A stretch of DNA of 64,000 nt. Origin: Pteria penguin (lineage: Eukaryota; Mollusca; Bivalvia; Pterioida; Pteriidae). A program made the translations under genes and the position numbers. The notes under the pieces were generated by a model, which searched no databases, was not told the DNA's origin, and saw only the letters and a program-made list of their open reading frames with translations. The stretch covers positions 46,815,790-46,879,789 of the forward strand of contig CM068583.1 in NCBI GenBank assembly GCA_035048485.1. The letters are read 5' to 3'. This document shows, piece after piece, positions 1 through 10,984 of the stretch (the stretch's first letter is position 1; every line of letters begins with the position of its first letter).

Positions 1-426
1 GATAATCCTGCTTATGTAATATTAATATGGTTTTCGATTCTAGTCACATTGTGGTTTCTTTTGGTTTATTTATAAATGCTTTAGTTGAAGTTACAATGCT
101 GTATTTGATGTATAATTTGCATTCGCATAAGGCAAAATTAACATTTAGTACATTTAAAACTTTTAAATTCATTGAACTCCCTCCTATCTGGACAGTCGTA
201 CTTCATGAAAAAACCCTCTCCCTTCTGATAGTTGTGGTATTGATAAAATTGCGGGATTCAAGAGGGAAAGGGGACTCTTACAGACACCAATAATTTGACT
301 AATATAGACCCTAGATGGGTGGTTTAATAGTCGTATTTTATGCTTATTATGCATGTCGTGAAAACATTAGAATAGAAATAAAACAAACATATACTGCCAA
401 TCACGTCGATTCTTTACGTTAAATAC

Positions 427-696
427 TTGAATTCCCATTATTACAGCGTGAAGATGCATTTAGGTATAGTGTATCAGTGTGTTGCGGATTGATTAGATAT
501 AAACTTTTTGTTACCTTTGTTATGGCGAATTCACAGCTCGCACTACACAATACTGTTATATTGCCTCCATTTTTCATTATTCTTTCGATGTAATTTGTTA
601 TATTAGATTGATTTGCTGTAATGTTGTCAAGCCTCAGTAAAATCACCTGAATATCAAACCTCGAGAGTCCATCTGTAATTATGTTGATCTCAGTAC
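427..696 (-). CDS. Internal exon of an ANF_receptor-like ligand-binding domain (downstream exon)
   Basis: This open 270-nt exon is read right to left. It begins after a pyrimidine-rich tract ending in ACAG (AG at 698-697) and ends before a GTATTT donor at 426. Both junctions are phase 1. It encodes about 89 residues, including FDIQVILLRLDNI, a run of N-glycosylation sequons, and NGGNITVLCSASCEF. The last resembles the strand that follows the inter-lobe helix in type-1 periplasmic-binding-fold receptors such as natriuretic-peptide receptor guanylyl cyclases and glutamate receptors. The 1-nt/2-nt codon split matches the exon ending at 10985 exactly, giving EPEF-G-TEINII across the junction. The in-frame TAA at 419 lies beyond the donor, so the gene should continue past the left edge. 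Seen: splice sites, phase and open frame. Inferred: family. A distant member of another Venus-flytrap receptor family is possible. Confidence 0.5.
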
Positions 697-904
697 CTGT
701 CGTAGAAACGTGAGAAAGATTTATGAATATTGTTGGCACATTATTGACATTTATTTATACAAACAAGCTGTAATAATTAGCTGTAACACATGGACTGATT
801 TCTGTCTGAAATATCTTAATGATTTCAATAACTTCTAAAGAAATTTTACAATTTTTATTTTTAATTCTTCACTGTTAATTAGAATTACGCACAATTTACT
901 TTGT

Positions 905-972
905 CCACCCACCCCCAAAAAAACCAAAAACCATGACCCACCCAACCAAAAAAAAAAAAAAGAAAGAAAGAA

Positions 973-1003
<31 letters not shown>

Positions 1004-1735
1004 CAAACAAACGCATGTCCGTATCTTAAGAAGGAAGGGAAACGCTGCAGTAAAATGCCGTGTTGCAATTAAATTTAAGGACTGAATGAAGAATAAAGTT
1101 CATTGTTTGCATAATTTAGAAGGTTTTTTTATCTGATTCTCAATCAGTCCTTAATCACCCTCGTTCTCGTAGCGAGATAAATGCACATTAAGACCCAATT
1201 AAATTGGAATCAGATTTGCATAGTCTTCACATGCCAATTAAATTTATTCACACCACACTACTTTAAAAGAACTGCGAATTCAATCTATAATCTTTATTTT
1301 AATCATGAATAATAATAATAATAATAAAAAACAAAACAAAACAACCCCCCCCAAAAAAAAACAAACAAACAAACAAAAAAGCAAACAAACAAACAAAAAA
1401 CAAAGAACAAAAAATAAAAAAAAAAAGAAAAGAAAAGGCATGTCCGTATTATAAAAAGGAAAAGAAACGCTGCAATAAAATGCCGTATATTAATTAAATT
1501 TGAAGACCGAATGAAAAATGAAGTTCATTGTTTGCATAATTTAGAAGGGTTTTTTTTATCTGGTTCACAATCAATCCTTAATCACCCTCGTTCTCATAGC
1601 GAGTTTAATGCACATTAAGACCCAATGAAATTCGAATCAGATTTGCAGAGTCTTCACATGCGAATTAAATTTATTCACATCACACTCCTTTAAAAGCACT
1701 GCAAATTCAATCTCGAATCTTTATTTTAATCATGA

Positions 1736-1810
<75 letters not shown>

Positions 1811-1980
1811 AATACTAATAATAATAATAGTAATAATAATAATAAAAGAAAGAACCCCCCCCCCCCCCAAAAAAAGAAACAAACAGAACAAACAAACAAA
1901 AAATAAAACTAAACAAACAAAAGAAAAAAAAAAGAAATAAAATAAATAAATAAATAAATAATAAATAAACAAATGAATAA
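905..1980. repeat. Tandem duplication of a ~425-bp unit with simple-sequence spacers
   Basis: Two diverged copies of one unit lie head to tail at about 1013-1437 and 1438-1860. Both start with GCATGTCCGTAT, both contain AACGCTGCA, TTCATTGTTTGCATAATTTA and CACCCTCGTTCTC, and both end in (TAA)n. Each is preceded by a C-run/A-rich block (about 905-1010, 1325-1437, 1853-1975). The second copy ends in a (TAA)n microsatellite at about 1739-1850. No coding potential: open frames here are low-complexity artefacts. Confidence 0.8.
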
Positions 1981-3090
1981 ATAGCGCTAAAATAAATTTT
2001 ATATAGTTGCATTTGTTGCGTTTTCGTAAGTGTTCTGAAATATGATTCCATGAATGAAATATAATTCCATGACGTATTTATTTTTCTCGTAAATGACGTC
2101 TTTTCATGTTCGATTGAGTCTACAATTCAATACACATTCGTGTAAACGAGGTATTGTCAGATTTATATAGAATCACTGATATTGTGATATAGACAAAACA
2201 GTTTTGCGTTATGCTTGTAAGTAGAGAGTGTTTCTTTCATGCAAAACTCTGCCCTTAATAACTGGTATTTATCTCTTCTTATTTGGTCAATTCAGTAATA
2301 AGTTAGCTCCACATACATTTTGAATCATGTAGCTTCGACTTTGAACATTAGATCTAATTTGATTTGACGAAGTGCACGTTAGGTACTTAATATTAGTACT
2401 TATTGTTATCAAATATAATTTTAATGATACGTTTACTCGTAAATGTGTGTCCAAATCCATTCATCCTGCGGCACTTTCAAAAGATTACTCACTCGTACAA
2501 TGACGAGAAACAACTAGTGTGTGCTTGACATTATATCTGTTACAAATCATTAGTGCTTTTGAAAACTAAGTGCTTATGATAATATGCTGGTATCAAATTT
2601 TCAAACGAAAAATTGAAATGAATATCGTGATAAATCCACAAAACTGTAAGTAAAACTAAAATCCAATTATGTCAACTTTCTACCGGGTCTGACCCTAACA
2701 TAATGTTGTCATAAAAAGAAGCATTTCGTGTCTTTGTTTATACAACTTAATCGATGAACTTTGATGGAATATCGTATAATTTGAAACAGCCCATTTAACA
2801 CTGAGGCAGCAATATAATGATTCATTTTGAATGTGATGTTTGAATTATGTCTGATCTAGTCTTACCACAATTTATCTAGAATAGTTACAATCATTGCAGT
2901 TGACTGCGTACAACAAATCATTCTGTAATACGTTTTATGCAACATCGCTGATAACGTTTTCACATATATATTATTTCAACTAATCAAATATTGTCGAATT
3001 CCCGGATACTTCGATTTCCTCTAATGAAGTGTTATAAGATAAAACGTAAAATACGAAAGCGTCTGATGCAGTGTAATTGTGACATTAAGA
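1981..3090. other. Unassigned AT-rich sequence
   Basis: I see no exon, repeat or RNA signature in this stretch. It lies within the long intron of the receptor-like gene on the minus strand. Confidence 0.5.
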
Positions 3091-3094
3091 ACAA

Positions 3095-3335
3095 CGTATC
3101 AGGATATTAACAGACCCCTGTAGACCAGATGCTTGGACGGAGTTATCATCTCCTATCTGGCCTGATAACCCGGCACACCATTGTAAAGCTAGTTTGTTTT
3201 TTAATGTTTATCCATTATCCTGCTTTGCAGTGAGTAAGATGTAGGACCTTAAACCGGTTAGGCACAGTACTTGAGTGACTGTTGTCAGTTTTATTGACCG
3301 CTCAACGTCTGTACCGCAGCTACGTTATAATTAGA
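3095..3335 (+). mobile_element. PLE 3' UTR remnant (family A/B-like)
   Basis: The block around 3225-3320 contains GCTTTGCAGTGAGTAAGATG, then AAACCGGTTAGGCACA, then a TTGACCGCTCAACGTCTGTACCGCA block. The same order of motifs occurs at the end of the family A and B copies near 10680, 13795 and 39450. Sequence just upstream (3110-3185, CAGATGCTTGG to CCCGGCAC) may be the decayed region after the PLE stop codon. It is strongly diverged and has no open frame. Confidence 0.55.
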
Positions 3336-3454
3336 TATTTTGTATGATTTCAAAATTTGTATACATGTCCAGCTCTACATTTGTATACATGTACTTCTCT
3401 ACTTGGTTTGCATTTACAGATAATACAGAATGGGTAATGTAGACGGTATAACTA

Positions 3455-3715
3455 CTATGAAATAAGGAAGTCTACATGTCAGACAACGATCTATCATATG
3501 AGCAAATAAGATCTTTATAGCGACTGTAAACTCTGCGGAATGTTGACTTAAGGCGTGATATCTCATATCCGTGTGATGATAACTTTTCTCCAAATAGTTT
3601 GCCTTGATAAATAAAGGAACGATACTCAGGAGAAGCCCGAACATATCGAATAAGTTGAGACATATAAACATCATACGCATATGATAAAGGAATGGCATTC
3701 TGGTAGATTTTAAAT
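3455..3715 (-). pseudogene. PLE reverse-transcriptase C-terminal scrap (family C-like)
   Basis: A 60-residue frame on the minus strand starts SQLIRYVRASPEYRSF and continues with SSHGYEISRLKSTFRRVYSRYKDLI. This matches the post-RT region found in the family C copy at 40390 (ISQVIRYSRACSNYNDF, LLNQGY, SLRKFYGRYETLI). It is an isolated piece, with no RT motifs around it. The similarity was read directly between the two copies in this window; the assignment to PLE follows from the fuller copies. Confidence 0.6.
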
Positions 3716-4230
3716 TTAGATTGTGTTGAATATACTTTCCAGCACCCTATTAGTTACCGTACAACGTTCATGTTAAAGTTTCTTTAATGTAATAGAAGGG
3801 CCCAATATAAGACAGTAAGTATTTAAGTACGTTCTTTCGTCCTGTAAATCGATCAAACATCTCTCTCTCTCTTTCTCTCCTCCTCCCCATCCGCGCAGCG
3901 AAAACATTTTCAGGGCAGAGTATGAGAACACAGACAAATTTTATATAATTAGAGAAATCAGAAATCAGTCTAGTGAGGTTGAGGTTTGATGAGAAAAGTC
4001 GGAAATTGGTAATAATCTAAGAAATGGAGTATTTAGGCATGGATTTTTTCCATCAACGTATGAAATGGGCGGTTTTGGTCCCATTCCGAATGTAAATCCT
4101 TTTCCACGAAACTTTTCGACACTTTTGAAATCCTCATATTATTCAAGGAAAAAATATAACTCAGGTGCATGACACAATCATGGATATGCACAGCAAGGAA
4201 TAGTTCGCGTATAAAGGACCTCATGAAAAA

Positions 4231-4346
4231 GTTATAGTATGGTCGTAAGACGGTCAGTTGTAATAGTTATAGCATGGTCGTAAGACGGTCAGTTGTAATA
4301 GTTATAGCATGATCGTAAGACGGTAAGTTGTAATAGTTATAGCATT
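4231..4346. repeat. 35-bp minisatellite, left part (interrupted by hAT)
   Basis: About 3.3 copies of a 35-bp unit (GTTATAGCATGGTCGTAAGA then CGGTCAGTTGTAATA) run up to the transposon end. The array resumes at 8801, so the hAT element at 4347-8800 split one array. Confidence 0.9.
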
Positions 4347-5199
4347 CAGGGGCGTAACTACTATTGTAGCAAAAAAGCATGTGCTTGCATATAAAAAAAA
4401 AAAAAAAAGAAATGTCCGTTGTTCGTTTCGGTTATCTCCGTTCCAGTTATTTACCAATACCCGTTTGTCACTCAGTCCACATAGTCCAATCTTTCAATAT
4501 GCAATACACTTTCCGGAAACTCTTTGTGTTCCCTCCGATCACGGACCTATCTTGTGCTCTTCTTTGTGGAATTACAAAAGGTTTACTAAAGTTTACGTCA
4601 TATTTTTTCGAAAAGTCGACATCATGCAAAGATCAATATTGTAGTTTGGTGTAAATAAATCGAAGGTGACTGATGAATCTCAGTCCACAGCATCTGCAAA
4701 TGAAGGTTCCACACAAGACTCTATTGAAGATGTGCCAGAATCGTCTGGTTTGACTACAAATCAGTCTGATAATGTCAGTGACAATATCGATAGTGATATG
4801 CATGAGCCTGAGGCCAGTGAGGGATCGAATTCTGATGAAGTTGTGGGACATTCAATATCAGTGGCAGTGTCGAAATATCTCCCGCCATACATAGACATTG
4901 GAAAACACAGCTTGAAAGACTTATCTGATAAAGACAAAATGACATTAATTGAAGAACAGTGGAGTGATGCCCATAAATTCTCATTTCCATTTTCGTAAGT
5001 TAAATTCATATTGTCAGAAAATATATCTAACAAAATCAAAAGTGTTAGCTCATAGCTGCTACCATGTCATGATTACATTTCCCCATAAATGGTTTGTCTT
5101 GCTAAGCACACATGGGTACCACCAGTCTCATAAATTTGTCGTAACATAACAATTTTGTTAAAATTCTAAAACAATCAGGGTGCAACTATTTGATCTTTA

Positions 5200-5295
5200 A
5201 AGGGGGGGGGGGGGGGGGCCGGAAGACTTAAAAAAAAAATTCCGGCTCGAAGTTTTGGACCCAAATAAACCCGATATTTTTTTGTAATATCAGTA

Positions 5296-5332
<37 letters not shown>
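5200..5332. repeat. Homopolymer G run and C run
   Basis: A run of about 18 G (5201-5218) is followed by a run of about 35 C (5298-5332) inside the hAT intron. Lengths in such runs are prone to assembly error. Confidence 0.9.
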
Positions 5333-5333
<1 letters not shown>

Positions 5334-5576
5334 ATAACTATTGGCTATTTCATGTGTACAGAAGCAACAAAATCAGACATTGAGAGTTGTATTATGTCCG
5401 CTGATACTGCGAGTGATGCATAGTACATGTAGCAAAAATGAGCAATGATGTGACGTATTTTCAATTTGGCTTGTCCGTCAGTCTGTGTGTCTGTCCGTCA
5501 ATTATCAAAATTTCCATCACAGTTTTCTCATAGACTATTAATCTTAGGATTTTGTATGCAGTCTCAGGTATGACTC

Positions 5577-5813
5577 AGGGGGTCAGGTAACGCAGTCGGT
5601 AGCGCGCTCACTTCTCACCAATGCGACAAGGGTTCGATTCTCGGTGTCGTACGTGAGATGGTATGGCTGTCACCAACCTGACTTCGTGGGTTTTCTCCGG
5701 GTTCTCCGGTTTCCTCCCACAATAACGACATCCTCACGCCATCATCTGGACCAACGAGCACGATTAGTATGTTATTAACTTGTTTCTTAATCGTTGTAAA
5801 ATAAATAAAGGTT
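5577..5813 (+). mobile_element. tRNA-derived SINE with a CTCCGGTTTCCTCCCAC body (MetaSINE-like)
   Basis: The head is tRNA-like, with an A-box region TAACGCAGTCGGTAGCGCGC and a B box GGTTCGATTCT near 5631. The body holds GTGGGTTTTCTCCGGGTTCT and CTCCGGTTTCCTCCCAC, a block I associate with the MetaSINE superfamily of invertebrates. The tail is AAATAAATAAAGG. It lies within the hAT transposase intron, so it was inserted into the transposon or was carried with it. Family naming is from memory. Confidence 0.75.
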
Positions 5814-5843
5814 AAAGTTTCACGTACATGTAGTGGTCTCAAG

Positions 5844-5858
5844 TGTGTGTGTGTGTGT

Positions 5859-5914
<56 letters not shown>
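5844..5914. repeat. (GT)n microsatellite
   Basis: Nearly perfect GT dinucleotide tract immediately downstream of the SINE tail. Confidence 0.95.
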
Positions 5915-5915
<1 letters not shown>

Positions 5916-8667
5916 GGTGGGGTATTTTGGGCCTCTCGGAATGAATATACGTGTGACAAAAACACACACATTTCATGAAAATAGTACATGAAAATGGTGA
6001 AATGTGGTATCGATTAATTTGATCATTTACTACACAGGAGATTGAGAATGATCATTAAAGTCCGTTTACATGTTTGTTGCTTAAATATCTGATCGGAATC
6101 GGTAAAGATTTCAAAGACTGTGGGTTGGAATGAATAGGATTTTACCGCAAAATTCACCTAGGTCATTGATCTTATTTGTATTATATCATGTTTGAACGAA
6201 ATATGGTCACTTTTACTCAGATGTGTGTTAAAGCAATGTCGTGGTCTAGGCAGTATGTGCATTGACCTACATTTTGATCATTGTCATCCATAGTCATGTA
6301 CATTGTATCATAGGACAGTGCACAATTCGGACAAATCATATATATTTATATTTATTCATTTCACCCATGATGTGGATTGTCAGATGTACGGTAAGGCGAA
6401 ACAAAGTTTGCTTGTTGTAGGTATATTCGGGGCAAGAACAGAAAGCTGAACCCAGATTTGCTATATCAGCATCGCTGGCTTCGTTATTCGGTCTCCGAAG
6501 ACGCCTTATATTGCAGTGTTTGTAGCTTGTTTGGGGACAAGGAGGGTAAGGCAACAGGATTCATAACACCTATAAACGACTGGGCAAATATCGGTACAGC
6601 AATACAACGCCACACCAAAAAAGGGTCTAATCACCACAGTTGTGACGTAGCGGCCGAGTCATTCGTATCCGTATTCAAAGGAAAGTCAGGAGACATATGC
6701 ATGCAGGTAAACAAGCAAGCTCGTTTGCAAAAGAACCGGAAAATATTGGCATGCCTGATAGAAGCGCTTGTCCTTTGTGGAAAGCAGAATAATGCAATTC
6801 GGGGACACGAAGAGAGCAAAGGAAACTTTATCTCAATTTTACATTATCGTGCTCTGTCAGATGACTTGTCGAATGATCACTTAAACGACAAAACTAAAAA
6901 AGTGCATTATTTGTCCCCAAAGATCCAGAATGAGTTGTTAGATATTTGTGCAGACCAAATACGAACCGGTATTGTTACAGATTGCAACAAAGCACCATGT
7001 TTTGCCCTTATTGCCGACGAGGCTACAGATTCGTCGACAAAAGAACAGATTTCTGTATGCGTCAGATTTGTTGACAAAAAACAAGATGGTTCAGTTGAGG
7101 TTCGTGAGGAGTTTTTAGGCTTTGTTGAAGCGGAAGACCTTACTGGTGCACAGCTAGCAGATCAATTTCTCGGTGCCTTGGATAAATACGGTGTTCAGAA
7201 AGATAACATGAGAGCCCAGGCCTATGATGGTGCTTCAAACATGAGCGGTAAAAACAGCAGCAATATCCGTTAGCACCATATGTTCACTGTAAAGCTCATT
7301 GCCTCAACTTAGCAATAACAAAAGCATGCACATTACCGCTAGTGCGAAATATGATGGACAAGGTGCAAGAGATTTCGTTTGCGTACAGTTACTCCGCAAA
7401 GCGTTTAAAAACTTATCGACAACGCTGAAGCCAAAGAAGAATTAGGTCGACGAACCAAAATCAGAATACTGTGTGAAACACGGTGGAGTGCTAGAGCCGA
7501 TGCACTGTTCACTTTTCGATCGTCGTTCGATACGGTTGTGCAGTCGCTAGAGGAGCTCGACAATAAGAAAGACAAGAAAGCTAGGGACTTATTGAACGCT
7601 ATATTAAGATTTGACTTCATCGTAGCTCTTGGTACGGTAGAACATGTACTCCAATCGACAGCCAAACTGTCTCTTGCACTACAGAAGGTGGACACTGACT
7701 TGGTACAAGCAGCTACTGAGGCAGAAGTGATCATTGCTTTATTGAGACAGGAACGCAATGACGACGATGTATGGGCTTCTTTGTTTGACAAAGCCAAACG
7801 AATCGCTGCTACATACGACATAGAACCGTGCTTGCCAAGGCGAACTGGGCGGCAGGAACACAGAAATAATACACCTGCAGATACTCCTGAGGTGTACTGG
7901 AGACGAGCTTTGTATTATGAGTTTGTTGATTTTTACGCAGGTGAATTAGAGGAAAGGCTTGTTACAGCAAAACCTAGATTTTGCGCACAGTATCTGATTC
8001 CGATGCAACACGGAAAGCTCAACGACGAAATGTTGAAACGAATTTTCGATGCTTTCGAGAACGACTTTGAAGCAACCGATTTCGAGCTGTTCACAAGCGA
8101 GGTAGCAAGATGGAAAATGCGATGGACCATTGCACCTCATGACTCCAAGAAACCTGAAACACTCGTGACAACTTTATCTGAGATTGATGCGGATTTATAT
8201 CCAAACATTTCAAGGATGCTTTATATACTGCTAACGATGCCAGTATCAACCGCTTCCTCTGAACGTTCATTCAGCGCTATGCGCAGGATCAAGACCTGGC
8301 TACGGTCTACAATGACAAACGATAGACTATCCAGCATCGGTGTATTGAATATTCATAAAGAAATCCCAGTTGATATTGATGCAGTCATTGATAAATTTGC
8401 AGAAATGGGCAAAAGACGATTGGCGTTCCTTTTCAATGAGTAGACAGTCGTTGTGAATTGATTTATTAAAGTTTTTGCGACTTGTTTCTTGTTTAATAAA
8501 ACTTGACAGTTGTCCATTTATTCCTTCAATTCCAAAAAATCGACTCTTGAATCATTGAATTGTATGGAAAATTACTCCCACAAGACCTTGAAATTTTGGG
8601 TCTGATTTTAATCATTTTCAAGGCCTTAAAAACTTGTCTGTCGGCCTCAAAAATGCTCAAATTCGTT

Positions 8668-8757
8668 TTCCGCCGGGGGGCTTCGCTCCCCAGGACCCCC
8701 TACCAGGGCCTTGCCCTGGACCCGCTGGGGACCTAAAGCGGTCCCCATACCCCTCGC
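8668..8757. repeat. GC-rich subterminal palindrome cluster of the hAT element
   Basis: Three short self-complementary units lie side by side: GGGGGCTTCGCTCCCC, CCAGGGCCTTGCCCTGG and GGGGACCTAAAGCGGTCCCC. The block is sharply more GC-rich than its surroundings and sits 45-130 bp inside the right terminus, where transposase-binding subterminal repeats are usual in hAT elements. The binding role is inference. Confidence 0.7.
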
Positions 8758-8800
8758 CGTTCTGTGCTTGCACTCCATAACATGCTTTGCTACGCCCCTG

Positions 8801-9035
8801 AGCATGGTCGTAAGACGGTCGGTTGTAATAGTTATAACATAGTCGTAAGACGGTCAGTTGTAATGGTTATAGCATGGTCGTAAGACGGCCAGTTGGAATA
8901 GTTATAGCATGGTCGTTAGACGGTCAGTTGTAATAGTTATAGCATGGTCGTAAGACGGTCAGTTGTAATGGTTATAGCATGGTCGTTAGACGGTAAGTTG
9001 TAATAGTTATAGCATGGTCGTAAGACGGTCAGTTG
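8801..9035. repeat. 35-bp minisatellite, right part
   Basis: About 6.7 further copies of the 35-bp unit seen at 4231. Copies differ at a few positions, for example GTCGTAAG versus GTCGTTAG and GGTCAG versus GGTAAG. Confidence 0.9.
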
Positions 9036-9090
9036 AAGTGATAATCGTCACTCGATTTTGATTAAATATAGAACATATATTCCTTTTAAT

Positions 9091-9140
9091 TTAGTGCACC
9101 ACATGCGCATTTCGACAACTTATGTCTCTTTATTGTTGCA
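9091..9140 (-). mobile_element. PLE pLTR-terminus scrap with degenerate hammerhead-like core
   Basis: Read on the minus strand it gives GAGACATAAGTTGTCGAAAT, then GCGCATGTGGTGCACTAA. This is the same motif that ends the duplicated unit at 26884-27440. The first core block (CTGAAGA) has decayed to ATAAAGA. Confidence 0.5.
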
Positions 9141-9436
9141 GAAGCGTGATTTGTGAAAATACTCGACACAACTTCAATGGTAGCTGCATCCCGCTGGATC
9201 CCGAAAATCGTAAAGTGTTTAAAAATGTAACGCATTTTCATATATAAATATGTCATGTTTACCAAAATTGTGAATATGACTTTGTCTTTTTTTGCAATTG
9301 GTCAACATATGCCTTGTGGATTGTATGTATATTGATATTGACCTTATTATATAAATTAACATTTAAAATATTTTACTTGTATATCGGACATCTTAAATAG
9401 ATGTTCAAATTAGGTTTAGTTTTATATTAAATGTAA

Positions 9437-9509
9437 ACCGGTGTGGCTCAGTGCATGAGGCGCGTGATCGAGAGGTATCGGGTTCGATACCCACCAATGG
9501 TACACCGGT
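9437..9509 (+). other. 73-nt tRNA-like sequence (SINE head or tRNA pseudogene)
   Basis: The ends ACCGGTGT (9437-9444) and ACACCGGT (9502-9509) pair perfectly over 8 bp at exactly tRNA length. Between them are an A-box-like TGGCTCAGTGC and a B box GGTTCGATACC (9481-9491). The D and anticodon arms fold poorly and no normal tRNA anticodon arm is evident, so I call it tRNA-like. No SINE body follows. Confidence 0.5.
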
Positions 9510-10159
9510 AAATTACTTTATTCAGCAATGATTTATATGGTATTAATTTCGGTAATGTACAAAAACGTGTAAGCACAGTAGAGTCTTTGATTGCAATTTT
9601 TAACTTTTCATTTACAACTTTAAGATATTGTACCTGTATTTCACTTTATTTTCAGAATTGTATTTGTTAAAAATCTTAAGTTCAAATACATGATCCGTCA
9701 GCACAAAGTAAGAATACACATGCTTGTACTTATAAAAGTAACCCTAATACATTGTGAATTATTGAAGAGTTATTGTAGTTGGCCAATAGATCTTAAGTTT
9801 TTATGACAAATCCATACGTATGCTGAAGCATAACAGTGAACTGGTTTTCACCTCTGGTTTCAAAGATTCCACAAATATTCATCAGGGTTCACCTTTTGAG
9901 TGTCAAAGCGATATTGCTTCAGTTACGAATTTTTAAAATTTTTTGAATGTTAGCTATCATAACATTGATTTATTCTACTGATGTTTTATACAACTATGCA
10001 ATATTAAACACCATGCTTTCCTAACTCTTCATTATCAAAATTTTTCAGCCAGTAATTCCAACATTGATAACAAATACTCATATACCTAATGATACCGAAA
10101 ACACTACATCCTGATTAACGCAATGGGAATCATGTTTACATAATTTATATGCTGTATGC

Positions 10160-10905
10160 ATTATTCCCATCCTAATTTTTACGGTGATCTCGTATATAAA
10201 CTAAGGAAAGTAAAAGGCTCCGATAACGTTATTTTATCATGTAATAAAATAGTCAAACGTCTCCTAAATAGACAATATGATATTTATTTCATCAAAAAGA
10301 CTATAGGTATTGTATTTGGCCCCTCTACAGCCTTATGCAGACTTTTACTTGAACGTTGCACGCTGACTAACAGGGCGGTGGGGACTATATGACGGGCCTT
10401 GTCCAAACCTCTTTCAGAGGAGACATGGTCCTGAACCTCGTCCCCTCTGACTGTTAGTCGGGACTCCTACAGATCTAGGGTTTTAGCTCGCTTTCAGACT
10501 GGCAGAACACGGTTTATCATGTTGATGTCGCATATATTTTTATACCATTATGTGTTTTACAATACCTTACGTGTTTATATTTTTATGACCTCTCAATATG
10601 CGATACCTGTTGACCCTTGTTCTTTACATGGAGGATTATTTATAAATTTTTAAATGTACGTCTTTTGATTGTTCTGCTGTTACGGTGAGTGGGAAGGTTG
10701 GCCCGTAAACCGGTTAACCACACCATTGGTTTGGCTTTTGTCAAATTAAATGACCGTCCTGAGTTGGTATCGTAATTGCACTACAATCAAATATTTTTGT
10801 AATGTGTTAAATGTTCTATTATATTATTTATATTCATATATTGTATAGCTCCATGGTGACTTCTGCCACATAACTGAGCCGGTAACTCCTCTTTTTTCTT
10901 TTTTA
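10160..10905 (+). mobile_element. PLE family A, 5'-truncated copy (A3)
   Basis: Starts inside the reverse-transcriptase frame at TTCCCATCC and runs through the last ~75 codons (GVLYKLRKVKG-like region, LFGPSTALCRLLLERCTLTN, stop TGA at 10390). It then covers the whole 3' UTR to AACTCCTCTTTTTTCTT. The 99-nt hairpin (10363-10461) is intact. It is nearly identical to the copies at 39 kb and 47 kb, so it is fairly recent. It lies about 80 bp from the donor side of the receptor exon at 10985. Confidence 0.85.
10363..10461 (+). ncRNA. Nested hairpin across the PLE-A stop codon (copy A3)
   Basis: Four nested helices can be drawn: CTGACTAACAG with CTGTTAGTCGG (11 bp, one G-U), GGGGAC with GTCCCC, GGGCCTTGTC with GACATGGTCC (9 of 10), and CCTCT with AGAGG around a UUC loop. 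The stop codon lies in the internal loop between helices 2 and 3. It is a structured element of the transcript; its function is unknown. Confidence 0.6.
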
Positions 10906-10984
10906 TCTTAACCGTGAAAGTTACTTGTAGTATAAATTAGAAATAAACAAACAAATGAATAAATAGATTTTAAAAAATACATAC

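Larger units (their letters stand above)
4666..8443 (+). pseudogene. hAT transposase (TTF-type zinc finger, DUF4371, hAT C-terminal dimerisation), frameshifted
   Basis: Exon 1 (4666-4994) encodes an acidic Ser-rich leader ending DAHKFSFPF, and a GTAAGT donor starts at 4995. Exon 2 starts at 6421 after TTGTTGTAG, and the phases agree, giving PFS-YIRGKNRK. Next come HRWLRYSVSEDALYCSVCSLF (the TTF-type zinc finger) and a DUF4371 core with FALIADEATDSS and QAYDGASNMSG, which supply the two conserved Asp of the RNase H-like fold. The C-terminus has MPVSTASSERSFSAMRR and LNIHKEI, the hAT dimerisation region. The frame breaks near 7262-7280 and again near 7410; the segment between them is open in another frame (YVHCKAHCLNLA). 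Stop at 8441. The protein would cut and join transposon ends in the nucleus; this copy is broken. Confidence 0.85.
4347..8800 (+). mobile_element. hAT-superfamily DNA transposon, ZMYM/DUF4371 type, decayed autonomous copy
   Basis: The ends are inverted: CAGGGGCGTAAC at 4347 and GCTACGCCCCTG ending at 8800. They could be read one base longer, as TCAGGGG and CCCCTGA. The flanks AGCATT (4341-4346) and AGCATG (8801-8806) are a near-duplication of the minisatellite target, shorter than the 8 bp usual for hAT. Inside is a spliced transposase gene (4666-8443) followed by a polyadenylation signal (AATAAA near 8495). A GC-rich cluster of short palindromes lies at 8668-8757, just inside the right terminus. 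The intron carries a SINE (5577-5813), G and C runs and a (GT)n tract. Frameshifts in the transposase mean the copy should be inactive. Confidence 0.85.

Noticed and set aside
835..2051. Phe/Ile/Tyr-rich minus-strand open frames
   Set aside because: They translate poly-C/poly-A and (TAA)n tracts of the duplicated unit; no coding composition.
5615..5989. 124-codon minus-strand frame with a His-Thr repeat
   Set aside because: It spans the (GT)n tract and the antisense of a SINE.
4231..9035. CRISPR-like array of 35-bp repeats
   Set aside because: Units are directly contiguous without spacers, in a eukaryotic genome; it is a minisatellite. The same holds for 20741-21174 and 49668-49860.
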